DNA from: Arthrobacter sp. zg-Y769
GTDB lineage: Bacteria > Actinomycetota > Actinomycetes > Actinomycetales > Micrococcaceae
Assembly (NCBI RefSeq): GCF_020907405.1
Contig: NZ_JAJJOE010000007.1
Location: 62,001-126,000, forward strand
Direction: 5' to 3'
DNA length: 64,000 nucleotides
Part shown: positions 17,264 to 25,573 of the stretch, one piece after another
Position numbering within the stretch: position 1 is the first letter of the stretch
Layout of the letters: each line of letters opens with the position of its first letter
Made by a program: the position numbers and the translations under genes
Notes under the pieces: model-generated
The model's input: only the letters and a program-made list of their open reading frames with translations
What the model was told of the DNA's origin: nothing
The model's database searches: none

Positions 17264-18049
17264 GTGGCTGAATCGTATTACCGCTCACTGGGCAACGATG
17301 CCTACGAGGCAACCATCCACACCCAGGGCGCCTGGAATCCGCACGAACAGCACATGGCGCCCATTTCCGGACTGCTGGCCCACAGCCTGGAGCAGTTCCG
17401 TCCCCGGCCCGAGCTGCGCATGGCCCGGATCAGCTACGACATCTTCGGGCTGATCCCGCGCACCACCTTCGAGGTGAAGACCTCCGTCCTGCGTCCCGGA
17501 CGCACCATCGAACTGGTCCAGGCCGAAATGGTGGCCGAGGGCCGCACCGCCGTGCGTGCCACCGCCTGGCGCATCGCCCGCGGATCGACGTCTGAGGTGG
17601 CCGCCGTCGAAGACGACCCCATGCCCGGTCCTGCCGAGGCAGGCAGCCATGAGGGCCTGACCTCGTGGCCCGGTGCCTTCATCGAATCCATCGAGATGCG
17701 GGCACTGCCGGGGCTGCGGCCGGGCCGCGGCCGGGCCTGGCTCCGCACCCCACACGAAATGGTGGAGGGGATGCCGACGTCGGACCTTGTCCGCCTCGTC
17801 GGCATGGCGGACACGGCCAACGGCATCTCCACCCGTGTCCCGCCGGGAGGGGACAGCTACATGTTCCCCAACGTGGACCTGCAGCTGCACCTGCACCGGG
17901 ATCCCCGCGGCGAGTGGCTGGGCCTGGATACCCGGGTAACCTTCGGCGCCGACGGCATCGGCCTGACCTCGGCTGTCCTGCATGACGTCCACGGACCGTT
18001 CGGGCGCAGCGAGCAGATCCTGACCGTCCGGCCGCTCGGCGGAGCGTAG
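17264..18049 (+). CDS. thioesterase family protein (double hotdog)
   Basis: A 261-residue protein with two hotdog-like halves. NPHEQHMAPISGLLAHSLE starts the first, and PNVDLQLHLHRDPRGEWLGLDTRVTFGADGIGLTSAVLHDVHGPFG is the typical TesB/4HBT_3 end. It probably hydrolyses acyl-CoA thioesters in the cytoplasm. The GTG start lies about 10 nt after a GGGAGAAG site. It is followed 3 nt later by the lipoate-ligase-like gene, so they are one operon. Confidence 0.85.
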   Translation: MAESYYRSLGNDAYEATIHTQGAWNPHEQHMAPISGLLAHSLEQFRPRPELRMARISYDIFGLIPRTTFEVKTSVLRPGRTIELVQAEMVAEGRTAVRATAWRIARGSTSEVAAVEDDPMPGPAEAGSHEGLTSWPGAFIESIEMRALPGLRPGRGRAWLRTPHEMVEGMPTSDLVRLVGMADTANGISTRVPPGGDSYMFPNVDLQLHLHRDPRGEWLGLDTRVTFGADGIGLTSAVLHDVHGPFGRSEQILTVRPLGGA

Positions 18050-18052
18050 GCG

Positions 18053-18793
18053 GTGCCCGCTGCCCTGGAGGTGTTCCGGCAGGACGGCTCGCTGGGGGCC
18101 GCCGCGGACCTGGACTTCGCGCTCGCCATGCTCGACGCCGTCCGCCGCGGCGAGCTGGGCCCCGCCCTGCGGATCTACCGCCCGCGTCCCACGGTGGCCC
18201 TGGGGCAGCGGGACGCCAAGCTGCCCGGCTTCACCGCAGCGCAGGCGGCCTCCCGGCGCCATGGTTTCGAGCCGCTGGTCCGCAGGGCCGGCGGCCGGGC
18301 CGCCGCCTACCACGAGGGCTGCCTGGTCCTGGACCACGTGGAACCCGATGCCTCTGCCCTGGCCGGGTCCCGGCGCCGGTTCGAGGACTTCGGCGAGCTG
18401 TTGGCGGACGCGTTCCGCAAGGCCGGCCTGACCGCCGGGGTGGGCGAAATTCCGGGGGAGTACTGCCCCGGTGAGTTCACTGTCTTCGGCGAGGCCCCCG
18501 ACGGCGGACGGATCAAGCTGGCGGGCACCGCCCAGCGGGTGATTGCCGGCGGCTGGCTGTTTTCCTCGGTGCTGGTGGTGGACAACGCCGCCCCGCTGCG
18601 CCGGGTCCTGACCGACTGTTATGCCGAGCTCGGGCTGGATTGGGACCCGCGTACCGCCGGTGCTGCCCGGGACCTCGCGCCGAGCCTGGACCTGGCCCAG
18701 GTGCAGGACGCCGTGCTGGCTGCCTATGCCGGATACGCGCCCCTCGTTGACGGCGACTTCTCCGGATTGGTGGGGAGAGTTACACGACACTAG
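18053..18793 (+). CDS. lipoate-protein ligase A family protein
   Basis: A 246-residue BPL/LplA/LipB-fold protein. It has RPRPTVALGQRDA, the RRAGGRAAAYHEGCLVLD lipoate-binding loop and KLAGTAQR with the catalytic Lys. It should attach lipoyl or a related acyl group to a protein lysine. The match to full LplA is partial, since no separate C-terminal domain is present, so it could be an octanoyl-transferase-like protein. It starts with GTG, 3 nt after the thioesterase stop. Confidence 0.78.
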   Translation: MPAALEVFRQDGSLGAAADLDFALAMLDAVRRGELGPALRIYRPRPTVALGQRDAKLPGFTAAQAASRRHGFEPLVRRAGGRAAAYHEGCLVLDHVEPDASALAGSRRRFEDFGELLADAFRKAGLTAGVGEIPGEYCPGEFTVFGEAPDGGRIKLAGTAQRVIAGGWLFSSVLVVDNAAPLRRVLTDCYAELGLDWDPRTAGAARDLAPSLDLAQVQDAVLAAYAGYAPLVDGDFSGLVGRVTRH

Positions 18794-18893
18794 GGCCCCG
18801 GTGCTTCTTCCCGGGAGCTACCGGGGATAGTGTTGAATGCGGTCAGCCGGCTTATCAGGAGCGGCTATCTTCATTCGTAACAAAGGAATTCCA

Positions 18894-19673
18894 TTGGGCT
18901 CAGACACCGTTGAAAACACTGCGCTGCGGCTGCAGGCGGTCCTTGAGATCCTCGCTGCAGAGGACCCGTCAGCTACAGGCAAGGTCAGCAGGGCAAAGGT
19001 ACTCGGTGCCGCCCTGGACCGTGTGCCGCTTGCAGGACGCGAAGCGGAGGCCCTGGCCAGCGGCACCACCCGCGGTGAGCGTGCCCTGGTGAACGCCACC
19101 ACCAAGCTCGTCAAGGCCGGCTGGATCCTCAAGGAAGCCCGCTCCGGCTGGAGCATCACCAACGAGGGCCGCCGGGCCCTGAAGGACTTCCCGGAGCCGG
19201 CGCATCTCTCGGCCGCCCTCAGCGGGAAGCCGGTAGCTGCGGCCGAAGCCGTTTCCCCGGCCGAGGAAGTAGTGGAAGAGGCCCTGCGCGACGCCGTCGC
19301 CGTCCCCTCCGCTCCGGCCGAGCAGCACGGCTCCCACCCGGAGGCCGGCACCTCCGAGCCGTCCTTCCCGCAGCCGGAATCCGTCGCCCTCGCCGGCGAC
19401 TTCGGCTCTGCGCTCGGCATCGAGGACTGGGACCCCGCCGGGGCGCAGTTCGTGTTCGACCGCCACGATGAACTGTGGAAGCTCACAGTGGACCTGCCCG
19501 AAGGCACGTACTCCTACAAGGTGGCATTGAACGGTTCCTGGGACGAGAACTACGGGTTCGACGCGCACCGCGACGGCGGCAACATCGAAATGCGCCATGC
19601 GGGCGGACAGTTGACCTTCCTGTATGACCATGCCACGCACAACGTAGTCACCAAGCCGGAAGTGAACGCCTAG
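18894..19673 (+). CDS. winged-helix / pullulanase X25-domain fusion protein
   Basis: About 259 residues. Residues 1-90 look like a winged helix (SRAKVLGAALDRVPL, then NATTKLVKAGWILKEARSGWSITNEGRRAL), similar to Mrr-type N-terminal domains. Residues 90-155 are a Pro/Ala/Glu linker. The C-terminus is an X25-like beta domain otherwise found in pullulanases (LPEGTYSYKVALNGSWDENYG). The start is uncertain: a TTG at 18894 after AAAGGAA fits homology, while an in-frame ATG at 18837 would add 19 residues. No signal peptide is seen, so the sugar-type domain is probably cytoplasmic. It ends head-on with the next gene in a shared CTAG. Confidence 0.75.
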   Translation: MGSDTVENTALRLQAVLEILAAEDPSATGKVSRAKVLGAALDRVPLAGREAEALASGTTRGERALVNATTKLVKAGWILKEARSGWSITNEGRRALKDFPEPAHLSAALSGKPVAAAEAVSPAEEVVEEALRDAVAVPSAPAEQHGSHPEAGTSEPSFPQPESVALAGDFGSALGIEDWDPAGAQFVFDRHDELWKLTVDLPEGTYSYKVALNGSWDENYGFDAHRDGGNIEMRHAGGQLTFLYDHATHNVVTKPEVNA

Positions 19674-21112
19674 GACCCCTCCGGCGCGGTGCCCGGTCCC
19701 TGGATCGGGTCCACCAGGATCCCCGCCGGCTCCCGCACCCACCAGACCCGTTCCCGGCGCAGTTCCGCGGGCGTGGAAAAGCGGTAGCGGTAGACCCGGG
19801 CACGGATCCAGCGGGGCGGCTCGCCGTCGAACGGGTCCCTGCGCAGCAGGCGCAGGGTCCGGCGGTCGGCGGCGAGCAGCTTCCGCAGCAGCACCGGGAA
19901 CCAGGCACCGGAGGCGCCCAGGCCCAGGAACCACATCAGCCAGTCCAGGCGCAGGTGGTAGGGCGCAAACTGGCGCGGCATCCGGCGCGGGTCCCCGGGT
20001 TTTCCCTTGAATTCGTACTCCTGCCAGCGGGCCGCCGGCCCCGGCGGATCGTTGGTGCCCTCAATGACCACCTCGTTCCGGTGCCGGGTGATGCTGCCGA
20101 ACGCGCCGTAGGCGTTGGAGAGGTGCCAGCGGTTGAAGCTGGCATTCATCAGCTGGTCGCGGCGGACCAGGTTCTTCAGCGGTGCCCACGCCCAGTACAG
20201 CACCGCCAGGGTGACGACGCCGACGACGACGGCGAACGCCGCCGGGGTTGCCTCCGGATCCGGTGCGGCGAACCGCACCCAAGGAAGCACCGCCTGCACG
20301 GCCGAATCGCTGATCGCCGTGCACGCCAGCAGGATGGTCAGCACGTTCAGCCAGGCGAAGTTCCCCGAGAGGACCAGCCAGAACTGGGTAATAACCACGA
20401 CCGCCGCGGCGATGGAGGCCACCGGCTGCGGGAAGAACAGGAAGAACGGCACCACCAGCTGCGCAAAGTGGTTGCCCAGCACCTCCACCCGGTGCAGAGG
20501 CTTTGGCAGGTGATGGAAGAACCAGCTGGCCGGATTCGGCATCGGCTGGGTTTCTTGGTGGTAGTACAGGGCGGTGAGGTCCCGCCACACCTTGTCGCCG
20601 CGCAGCTTAATCAGCCCGGCACCGAATTCGAGCCGGAACACCAGCCAGCGGAAGGCCCACAGCACCGCGACCGGTGCGGCGACGTCGTCGGAGCCCAGGA
20701 ACGCGGCCAGAAAACCCGCCTCCAGCAGCAGCGATTCCCAGCCGAACCCGTAGAACGTCTGCCCGATGTTCACTACGGACAGGTACAGCCCCCAGATGAG
20801 CAGGAACGCCGCCATCGGCAGCCACCACGGTCCGGCCTGCGGGACCCCGGCGACCAGCAGGGCAGCGACGGCGGCGCCGGTCCAGGCCACGGCGAGCAGG
20901 AACCGGTCGGAGTAGTGCCAGTGGAAGAGGGTGGGAATGCCCCTGCCCTTGATCCGGGCCAGGAACTGCGGCGCCGGCAGCAGCCCCTTTTCGCCCAGCA
21001 GTGCCGGGAACTGGGCTGCGGCTGACAGGAACGCGATCAGGTACACGGCCGCGATGCCTCGCTGCAGGATCTGGCGGGCGAATTCGTATCCTTCGGCACT
21101 GAACCACTCCAT
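19670..21112 (-). CDS. lipase maturation factor family membrane protein
   Basis: A 480-residue protein with several N-terminal membrane helices and a C-terminal soluble LMF domain. Family marks are FGFGWESLLLEAGFLAAFLG, RWLVFRLEFGAGLIKLRGD, and later EVVIEGTNDP and PRRMPRQFAPYHLRLDWLMWF. In animals LMF1 assists folding of secreted lipases; the bacterial role is not established. It is convergent with the X25 fusion gene, overlapping by 4 nt. Confidence 0.92.
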   Translation of the reverse strand: MEWFSAEGYEFARQILQRGIAAVYLIAFLSAAAQFPALLGEKGLLPAPQFLARIKGRGIPTLFHWHYSDRFLLAVAWTGAAVAALLVAGVPQAGPWWLPMAAFLLIWGLYLSVVNIGQTFYGFGWESLLLEAGFLAAFLGSDDVAAPVAVLWAFRWLVFRLEFGAGLIKLRGDKVWRDLTALYYHQETQPMPNPASWFFHHLPKPLHRVEVLGNHFAQLVVPFFLFFPQPVASIAAAVVVITQFWLVLSGNFAWLNVLTILLACTAISDSAVQAVLPWVRFAAPDPEATPAAFAVVVGVVTLAVLYWAWAPLKNLVRRDQLMNASFNRWHLSNAYGAFGSITRHRNEVVIEGTNDPPGPAARWQEYEFKGKPGDPRRMPRQFAPYHLRLDWLMWFLGLGASGAWFPVLLRKLLAADRRTLRLLRRDPFDGEPPRWIRARVYRYRFSTPAELRRERVWWVREPAGILVDPIQGPGTAPEGS

Positions 21113-21248
21113 GGCAATCCAGCCTAGCCCCAGGTGACGAGTGCGCAGCGGGCTACGTGCTCATGACGTGGCTCCCTGAATGATGAGCCCGACACCGGCG
21201 GAGAGCAGGCCGACGCCCAGCACCGCCGCTCCACTCTCCGGGTACGGG

Positions 21249-21521
21249 TTAGCCGGCTCGCCGCATCCGGGCCAGTTCGGCTTCAATACGGCGATCCGAG
21301 ATGGCGGGACGGCCCGCATAGATGGGAATCCCCGCAACGACCGCGGCGAGAAGAGTTCCCAGGACCGGCCAGGCCGGCCAGAAGTAACCGCCCGGCGTCG
21401 TGAAGTACCAGATAGCGATCTGAAGGACCGCGAGCAGCAGCCAGAGACCGACCAGGCCCTTGTAGGCCGTCTTGGCGATGACGCGCCGACGGGCGAGCTC
21501 GTACGACTCATTTGTTGACAT
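21249..21521 (-). CDS. 2TM-domain small membrane protein (copy 1)
   Basis: A 90-residue protein with two membrane helices: KGLVGLWLLLAVLQIAIWYF, then YFWPAWPVLGTLLAAVVAGIPIY. The ends are charged (ESYELARRR; SDRRIEAELARMRR). The 2TM family has no firm function. It is nearly identical to the gene at 30519-30794, with most differences silent. It is divergent from the MerR regulator. About 90 nt downstream toward 21161 encode a hydrophobic tail without a start codon, possibly a gene remnant. Confidence 0.85.
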   Translation of the reverse strand: MSTNESYELARRRVIAKTAYKGLVGLWLLLAVLQIAIWYFTTPGGYFWPAWPVLGTLLAAVVAGIPIYAGRPAISDRRIEAELARMRRAG

Positions 21522-21592
21522 GGTGTGTCTTCCTTTTTCGATGGAGTATTCAGGTCAGGCGGACGATTGGCTGTGCACCGGGCTTCCCCCGA

Positions 21593-21639
21593 ATTGGATA
21601 GTTGACTATCTAAGCTGTACGATAGCCCTACTATCCAAT
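21593..21639. promoter_or_regulatory. long inverted repeat upstream of the MerR gene
   Basis: ATTGGATAGT (21593-21602) and ACTATCCAAT (21630-21639) are perfect 10-bp inverted arms 27 bp apart, ending 9 bp before the MerR start. This is a likely autoregulatory operator; its wide spacing is unusual for MerR proteins. Confidence 0.6.
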
Positions 21640-21648
21640 GGAGGCAAG

Positions 21649-22269
21649 ATGCAAATATCAGAACTGGTGCAACGGGCAGACGTACCGCTGGCAACGGTCA
21701 AGTTCTACATCCGGGAGGGCCTTCTCCCTGCAGGGCGTGCAACCAGTGCAACCCGTGCCGACTACGACGAGAACCACCTCGCGCGGTTGCGGCTGATCCG
21801 CTCGCTCACGGTTGTGGCCGGCCTGCCCCTGAACCGGGTCAAGAAGATCCTTGACGTGATCGATCATCCGAAAGACAGCATCTACGAGACGCTGGGGACG
21901 GCAATAGATGCCCTCACGGGCTTTCTTCCCGGTGACCAGGACCCCGACCGCGGCTGTCCGCGGGCCGAAGCGGCTCTCGCTTCGCTGGGGAGCGCCTATA
22001 ACGCCTCGGATGACCGGATGGCGGCTTTTGTGCAGCTCGAGAGCGCCCTCCGTGCCGTCGAGGAGGTCGGCATGCCGGCCGACGCTGCGAGGCTGCGGCT
22101 TTACGGTGACCATGTGATGGCGATTGCGCGCGCTGAAATAGACGGGATGTCGACGGAAGACCCGCAGGCAGCCGTTCAGTACGCGGTCCTGGGTACAGCA
22201 CTGTATGAGCCGGTCCTGACGGCAATACGCCGCCTCGCCCACCAAAACCTCGCCATCGGCGTTCAGTGA
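21649..22269 (+). CDS. MerR family transcriptional regulator
   Basis: A 206-residue regulator. The winged helix at the N-terminus reads ISELVQRADVPLATVKFYIREGLLP, the typical MerR motif, followed by a coiled helix and a C-terminal effector domain of about 130 residues with one Cys (DRGCPRAE). The effector is unknown. The ATG at 21649 follows GGAGG. A large inverted repeat lies just upstream, and the divergent 2TM gene is the nearest possible target. Confidence 0.88.
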   Translation: MQISELVQRADVPLATVKFYIREGLLPAGRATSATRADYDENHLARLRLIRSLTVVAGLPLNRVKKILDVIDHPKDSIYETLGTAIDALTGFLPGDQDPDRGCPRAEAALASLGSAYNASDDRMAAFVQLESALRAVEEVGMPADAARLRLYGDHVMAIARAEIDGMSTEDPQAAVQYAVLGTALYEPVLTAIRRLAHQNLAIGVQ

Positions 22270-22362
22270 ACCCCGGGCCTCACTGACTAGGGGTCCCGCA
22301 CCTGCCGCGGCGGGCCTACGCTGGAACGGTGGCAAAGCGCTCTGCGGCAGGAGGTGCCTGAC

Positions 22363-23166
22363 ATGAGCGGATCACGGGTTCTTGCCCTCGTCGTCGCCCA
22401 TCCGGACGACGACGCCTACGGGCTGGCGGGAACGGTGGCGCTGCACGAACACGATCCGGGGTTCCGCTTCATCCTGGTCCACGCGACCGACGGCGGCGCC
22501 GGGCAGATCGATCCGTCCTATCCGCCGGTCAACGAGCCGCTCGGGCGGATCCGGCGGCGGGAAATGGAAGCCGCCTGGACGGCGCACGGCAGGCCGCCGG
22601 ACCGCCACGAGTGGCTGGACTACGACGACGGTGCAGTGGCGCAGGTTCCCTTCCGGGAACTGGTGGAGCGGATCGGCGGCATCTTGGCGCAGGAGCGGCC
22701 CGACGTCGTCGCCACCTTCGGCCCCGACGGGATCACCGGGCACCCGGACCACATCGCCGTCGGTGCGGCCACCGATGCCGCCTTCACGGGTCTTCGGTCC
22801 GACGGCGGACCGGGGCTGCAGCGCCTGCTGCACGGCGGAGTCCGCCGCTCCACCTGGGAACGGTGGAACCGCAGCCGGGTTCGGCGCGGACTGGAACCCT
22901 GGGACGAGGGCCGGGTGTATGACGTACGTCCGGTGCCGGACGATCTGATCGGCATGGAGGTGGACGTCGGCAGCGTGGCGCACCGGATCGTAGCCGGGCT
23001 GATGGAGCACCGGACCCAGCGGCACGTGGTTTCCCCGGGCGTACCCCCGGACTCGGAAGAGGATGCCGGCTGGGCGCGTTCCGTGTCAGTGGAGCCGCTG
23101 GTCATCGCCTGGCCGCCGCGGCTGCCCGGGGCAGCCGTACTGGGCGATGTTTTCGAGGGGCTGTGA
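22363..23166 (+). CDS. PIG-L family deacetylase
   Basis: A 267-residue zinc hydrolase of the LmbE/PIG-L family, which includes the mycothiol enzymes MshB and Mca. Metal-site motifs are VVAHPDDDAYG (His13, Asp15, Asp16) and FGPDGITGHPDHIAVG. It removes acyl groups from amino sugars or related conjugates; the substrate is not clear from sequence. The ATG at 22363 follows AGGAGG; a GTG 9 nt upstream is also possible. Confidence 0.88.
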   Translation: MSGSRVLALVVAHPDDDAYGLAGTVALHEHDPGFRFILVHATDGGAGQIDPSYPPVNEPLGRIRRREMEAAWTAHGRPPDRHEWLDYDDGAVAQVPFRELVERIGGILAQERPDVVATFGPDGITGHPDHIAVGAATDAAFTGLRSDGGPGLQRLLHGGVRRSTWERWNRSRVRRGLEPWDEGRVYDVRPVPDDLIGMEVDVGSVAHRIVAGLMEHRTQRHVVSPGVPPDSEEDAGWARSVSVEPLVIAWPPRLPGAAVLGDVFEGL

Positions 23167-23194
23167 AGTAGGTCAGGGTTGCCTGATGACGACC

Positions 23195-23407
23195 TTGCCC
23201 CTGCCGCTTGCGGCCAGTAGAGCCCACCGTGTCCCCGGATCTGACGGCAGCCATGGCCTCACGCAATCCTGGACGTGTGCGGTTTGTTCCAGTGAGTCCG
23301 TGATCGACATAGATGTTCTCGGGGTCAACTCCGAGGACCGCCAATCCGTCCCGCTGAGCGGTGAGGTCTTGTTCGTTGGTCGAGACTCGGGCATATCCAA
23401 TCTTCAC
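23195..23407 (-). pseudogene. serine recombinase (resolvase/invertase) remnant
   Basis: The first 60 residues are a good resolvase N-terminus: MKIGYARVSTNEQDLTAQRDGLAVLGV with the catalytic Ser, then IYVDHGLTGTNRTRPGLREAM. After VRSGDT the family sequence is lost: the expected catalytic-arginine region, dimer helix and DNA-binding domain are absent. The frame runs on without homology to 23102. This is a mobile-element relic. An 8-bp inverted repeat (ACCCGCAC at 23431, GTGCGGGT at 23452) lies upstream and might be part of an old element end or terminator. The rest of 23167-23583 holds nothing else recognisable. Confidence 0.8.
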
Positions 23408-23583
23408 CCAGACAATGTTGCAGATTAGGTACCCGCACCATGCATCTCACCGTGCGGGTCTTACGTATGACGAACCCCCTCTGGTTCCAGCACCAATGTC
23501 GCCTGTAGCAGACAGGCTCCGAGCTGTTGGCCGAGGGAGCGAAACGAACCTATGTCTGTCCTGGCTAAGCAAAGCCGCCAAAT

Positions 23584-23760
23584 TTAGCATCCGGCCTGGC
23601 TATGGAAGGCGCGGGCGTCGGAGAAGAACTCATTGGCACCTGATGATCCGCAATTGCTGGAAATTAAGTAGCTGTAGCAGACGGCCGCCACAGCGACACC
23701 GACAATGGTAATGGCGTGCAGGATCCAACGGGCATGCCTATGGTTGATGTGGTCGGTCAT
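23584..23760 (-). CDS. small membrane protein, 58 aa
   Basis: A single hydrophobic helix (WILHAITIVGVAVAAVCYSYLI) follows a His/Arg-rich N-terminus (TDHINHRHAR) and precedes a short polar tail with two Cys residues. The ATG at 23760 has a strong AAGGAGACCA ribosome site, which supports a real gene. No family recognised. Confidence 0.6.
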   Translation of the reverse strand: MTDHINHRHARWILHAITIVGVAVAAVCYSYLISSNCGSSGANEFFSDARAFHSQAGC

Positions 23761-23956
23761 TGGTCTCCTTGGTCGGTGATTCTGTCCGTTCGGAGTGCTA
23801 CACCGTAGCAGCACCGTACACGGTGGCCCGCAATATTATTCGTGCATCCAGCCGTGTCAGGAGGATGCGCATCGTTCTTATGTCCGTAAGCCGATCCGGC
23901 AGCGTGCACGATCGAGCGCTAATGGGACAATCTGGTGTCAGTGACATGATGAGCCG

Positions 23957-24556
23957 GTGACATTCTCTCCCTGCAGTGATCAAGCGCCCGCGGAGTGGAT
24001 CACCACTAGCGATGAGCATTGGTGGAGCCTGGTGACGCTGGGCCCTCCAGGGTTCCCGTCCTATGCGCGACTGCGGTTCATCCCAGACCCGGCCCATGAG
24101 GGTCAGTCTGAAAACGAGATTGCGGGCCAGAGCGACATCCCGTCAGATACTGCTCAACTCCGTCTCGCGGTTGAGGCGTTGCTCCAGCGCCCCGACTCGC
24201 CTGCCGAGGGGTACGTGCTGATGTGGGACGGGTGGGGTGAGGATGAGTTCCCCGAACCGGTGCTGCGCACAGCCCGTGTGGTGCTCCCACATCGTGAGTA
24301 CTACCTGTGCCGGGTCTCACTGGCAGACTTTGCCTCTGGGGTGATCGAAGACTCCTGGCAGGCGAAATCGAATCGTCCCATGCCCTTGCCATCATTTATA
24401 TGGCCCTCCGATCGGGCCTGGTGCATCACCAAAGATGTTGATCCACATTGGGCCGGCGTCGGGGCTGAGCAGGCGCTGATTGACCAGCTACTGACCGAAC
24501 CAAGTCTCGACGTCGTTCCGGTCGAGACGAATCAAAAACTGCCCTTCTATCACTAG
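23957..24556 (+). CDS. conserved hypothetical protein, 199 aa
   Basis: The pattern DEHWWSLVTLGPPGFPSYARLRFIPDP, VLMWDGWGEDEF, PSFIWPSDRAWCITKDVDPHWAGVGA matches a common but unnamed actinobacterial family, as far as I recall. It is a soluble protein with many Trp residues. The start is GTG. It lies in the accessory stretch between a small membrane protein and a broken nucleotidyltransferase gene; no function can be assigned. The following 24557-24729 region holds only a 7-bp hairpin (ACTGACA at 24659, TGTCAGT at 24674). Confidence 0.65.
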   Translation: MTFSPCSDQAPAEWITTSDEHWWSLVTLGPPGFPSYARLRFIPDPAHEGQSENEIAGQSDIPSDTAQLRLAVEALLQRPDSPAEGYVLMWDGWGEDEFPEPVLRTARVVLPHREYYLCRVSLADFASGVIEDSWQAKSNRPMPLPSFIWPSDRAWCITKDVDPHWAGVGAEQALIDQLLTEPSLDVVPVETNQKLPFYH

Positions 24557-24729
24557 AGGATAGAACCGACGAGCAAGAGGGACGGTGCCTCGCTGGAGGA
24601 TCCCCAACGGGCGGGCTGTGCGGACGACTTTGGACATTCCGTGCAGTCGACTTCGGAAACTGACAATCGGTGATGTCAGTGGATATATGAAGCTTTTCCG
24701 GAATGCATGAGTGCACGGTGAGGGACCCC

Positions 24730-25430
24730 CTAGCGTGCACCCCGCAAGAAGCCCTCCATGGCGTAGCCGCCATTTTGCTCCAGTACATCTCTAGCAATCC
24801 CGGCCAGCTTTCGGGGGTCATAGTCCGTCGAAGCCGCCCACGCCAATAGCCCCAATGCGGCCTCATCGTTGGGCAGCTGTTCCAGGCGCCGAACCACCCA
24901 TTTGCCGTTGCCCAACCATTTTTGGTGCCGGAGCAACAGCAGTTCGGCGGATTGGCGGAACACATTCGAGGCGATGGCGAACGTTTCGGCGGGAGAACTG
25001 GAACCCAGAAGGTCATCCATCGAACAGCTGAGGTCGTACCTACGGAGGTCGCGTTCGGCATCAGTTAACGGCATGGGGCCCTGCCGCATGTAAAGGCGCG
25101 CCTCATCCTGCCATTGCGTCCCGGGCCCGTGGTCGGTCAGCAAGAGTCCCCGGGCGCAGATGTCTCCGAGGATGGCACAGCGTATTGACCTTTCCTTCTC
25201 ATACCAGAAGGCCAGGCTCTCGGGGGTGTGAACGAAGGCTTCTACGATCCATCCGCGATACCGGACGGTCTCCGCGTAGTTCGAGCCACCAGCTCGATAG
25301 AGGATGGCTATATCAAGATCAGATGTCGGAGTCGAACAGCCCCCAAGGCTGCGCTGCCACCCAGGATTGATGCTTCCGCTCCGGCATGCATTTCCTCGAC
25401 ATAAGAGCGTGCAATCGTGATTGGATCCAT
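24730..25430 (-). pseudogene. frameshifted MNT-fold nucleotidyltransferase
   Basis: Two frames together give one protein. It starts MDPITIARSYVEEMHAGAEASILGGSAALG (ATG at 25430). The other frame continues GCSTPTSDLDIAILYRAGGSNYAETVRYRGW and runs to the stop at 24730. The joint rebuilds the family motif GGS...GCSTPTSDLDI. The switch falls in a run of five C (plus strand 25340-25344), so one base appears missing or two extra. The full protein would be about 233 residues, akin to streptomycin adenylyltransferase-like or MNT proteins. It is either a true pseudogene or a base-call error. Confidence 0.75.
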
Positions 25431-25573
25431 TAGCCCATGATGCCCTACGCCTACAGGCCTTCTTCGACACAGCGCGAGGACACATGTTCCAAAGCGGATC
25501 CGCTTATAGGACTGGAGCCGCGGGCCTGAGGGATTGAACGCATCTGGGGACGTTCCCCAGTCCAGTACCTTTC

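Noticed and set aside
21161-21248. A hydrophobic open frame (AAVLGVGLLSAGVGLIIQG) after the first 2TM gene
   Set aside because: There is no start codon outside the 2TM gene; at most a remnant, so not listed as a gene.
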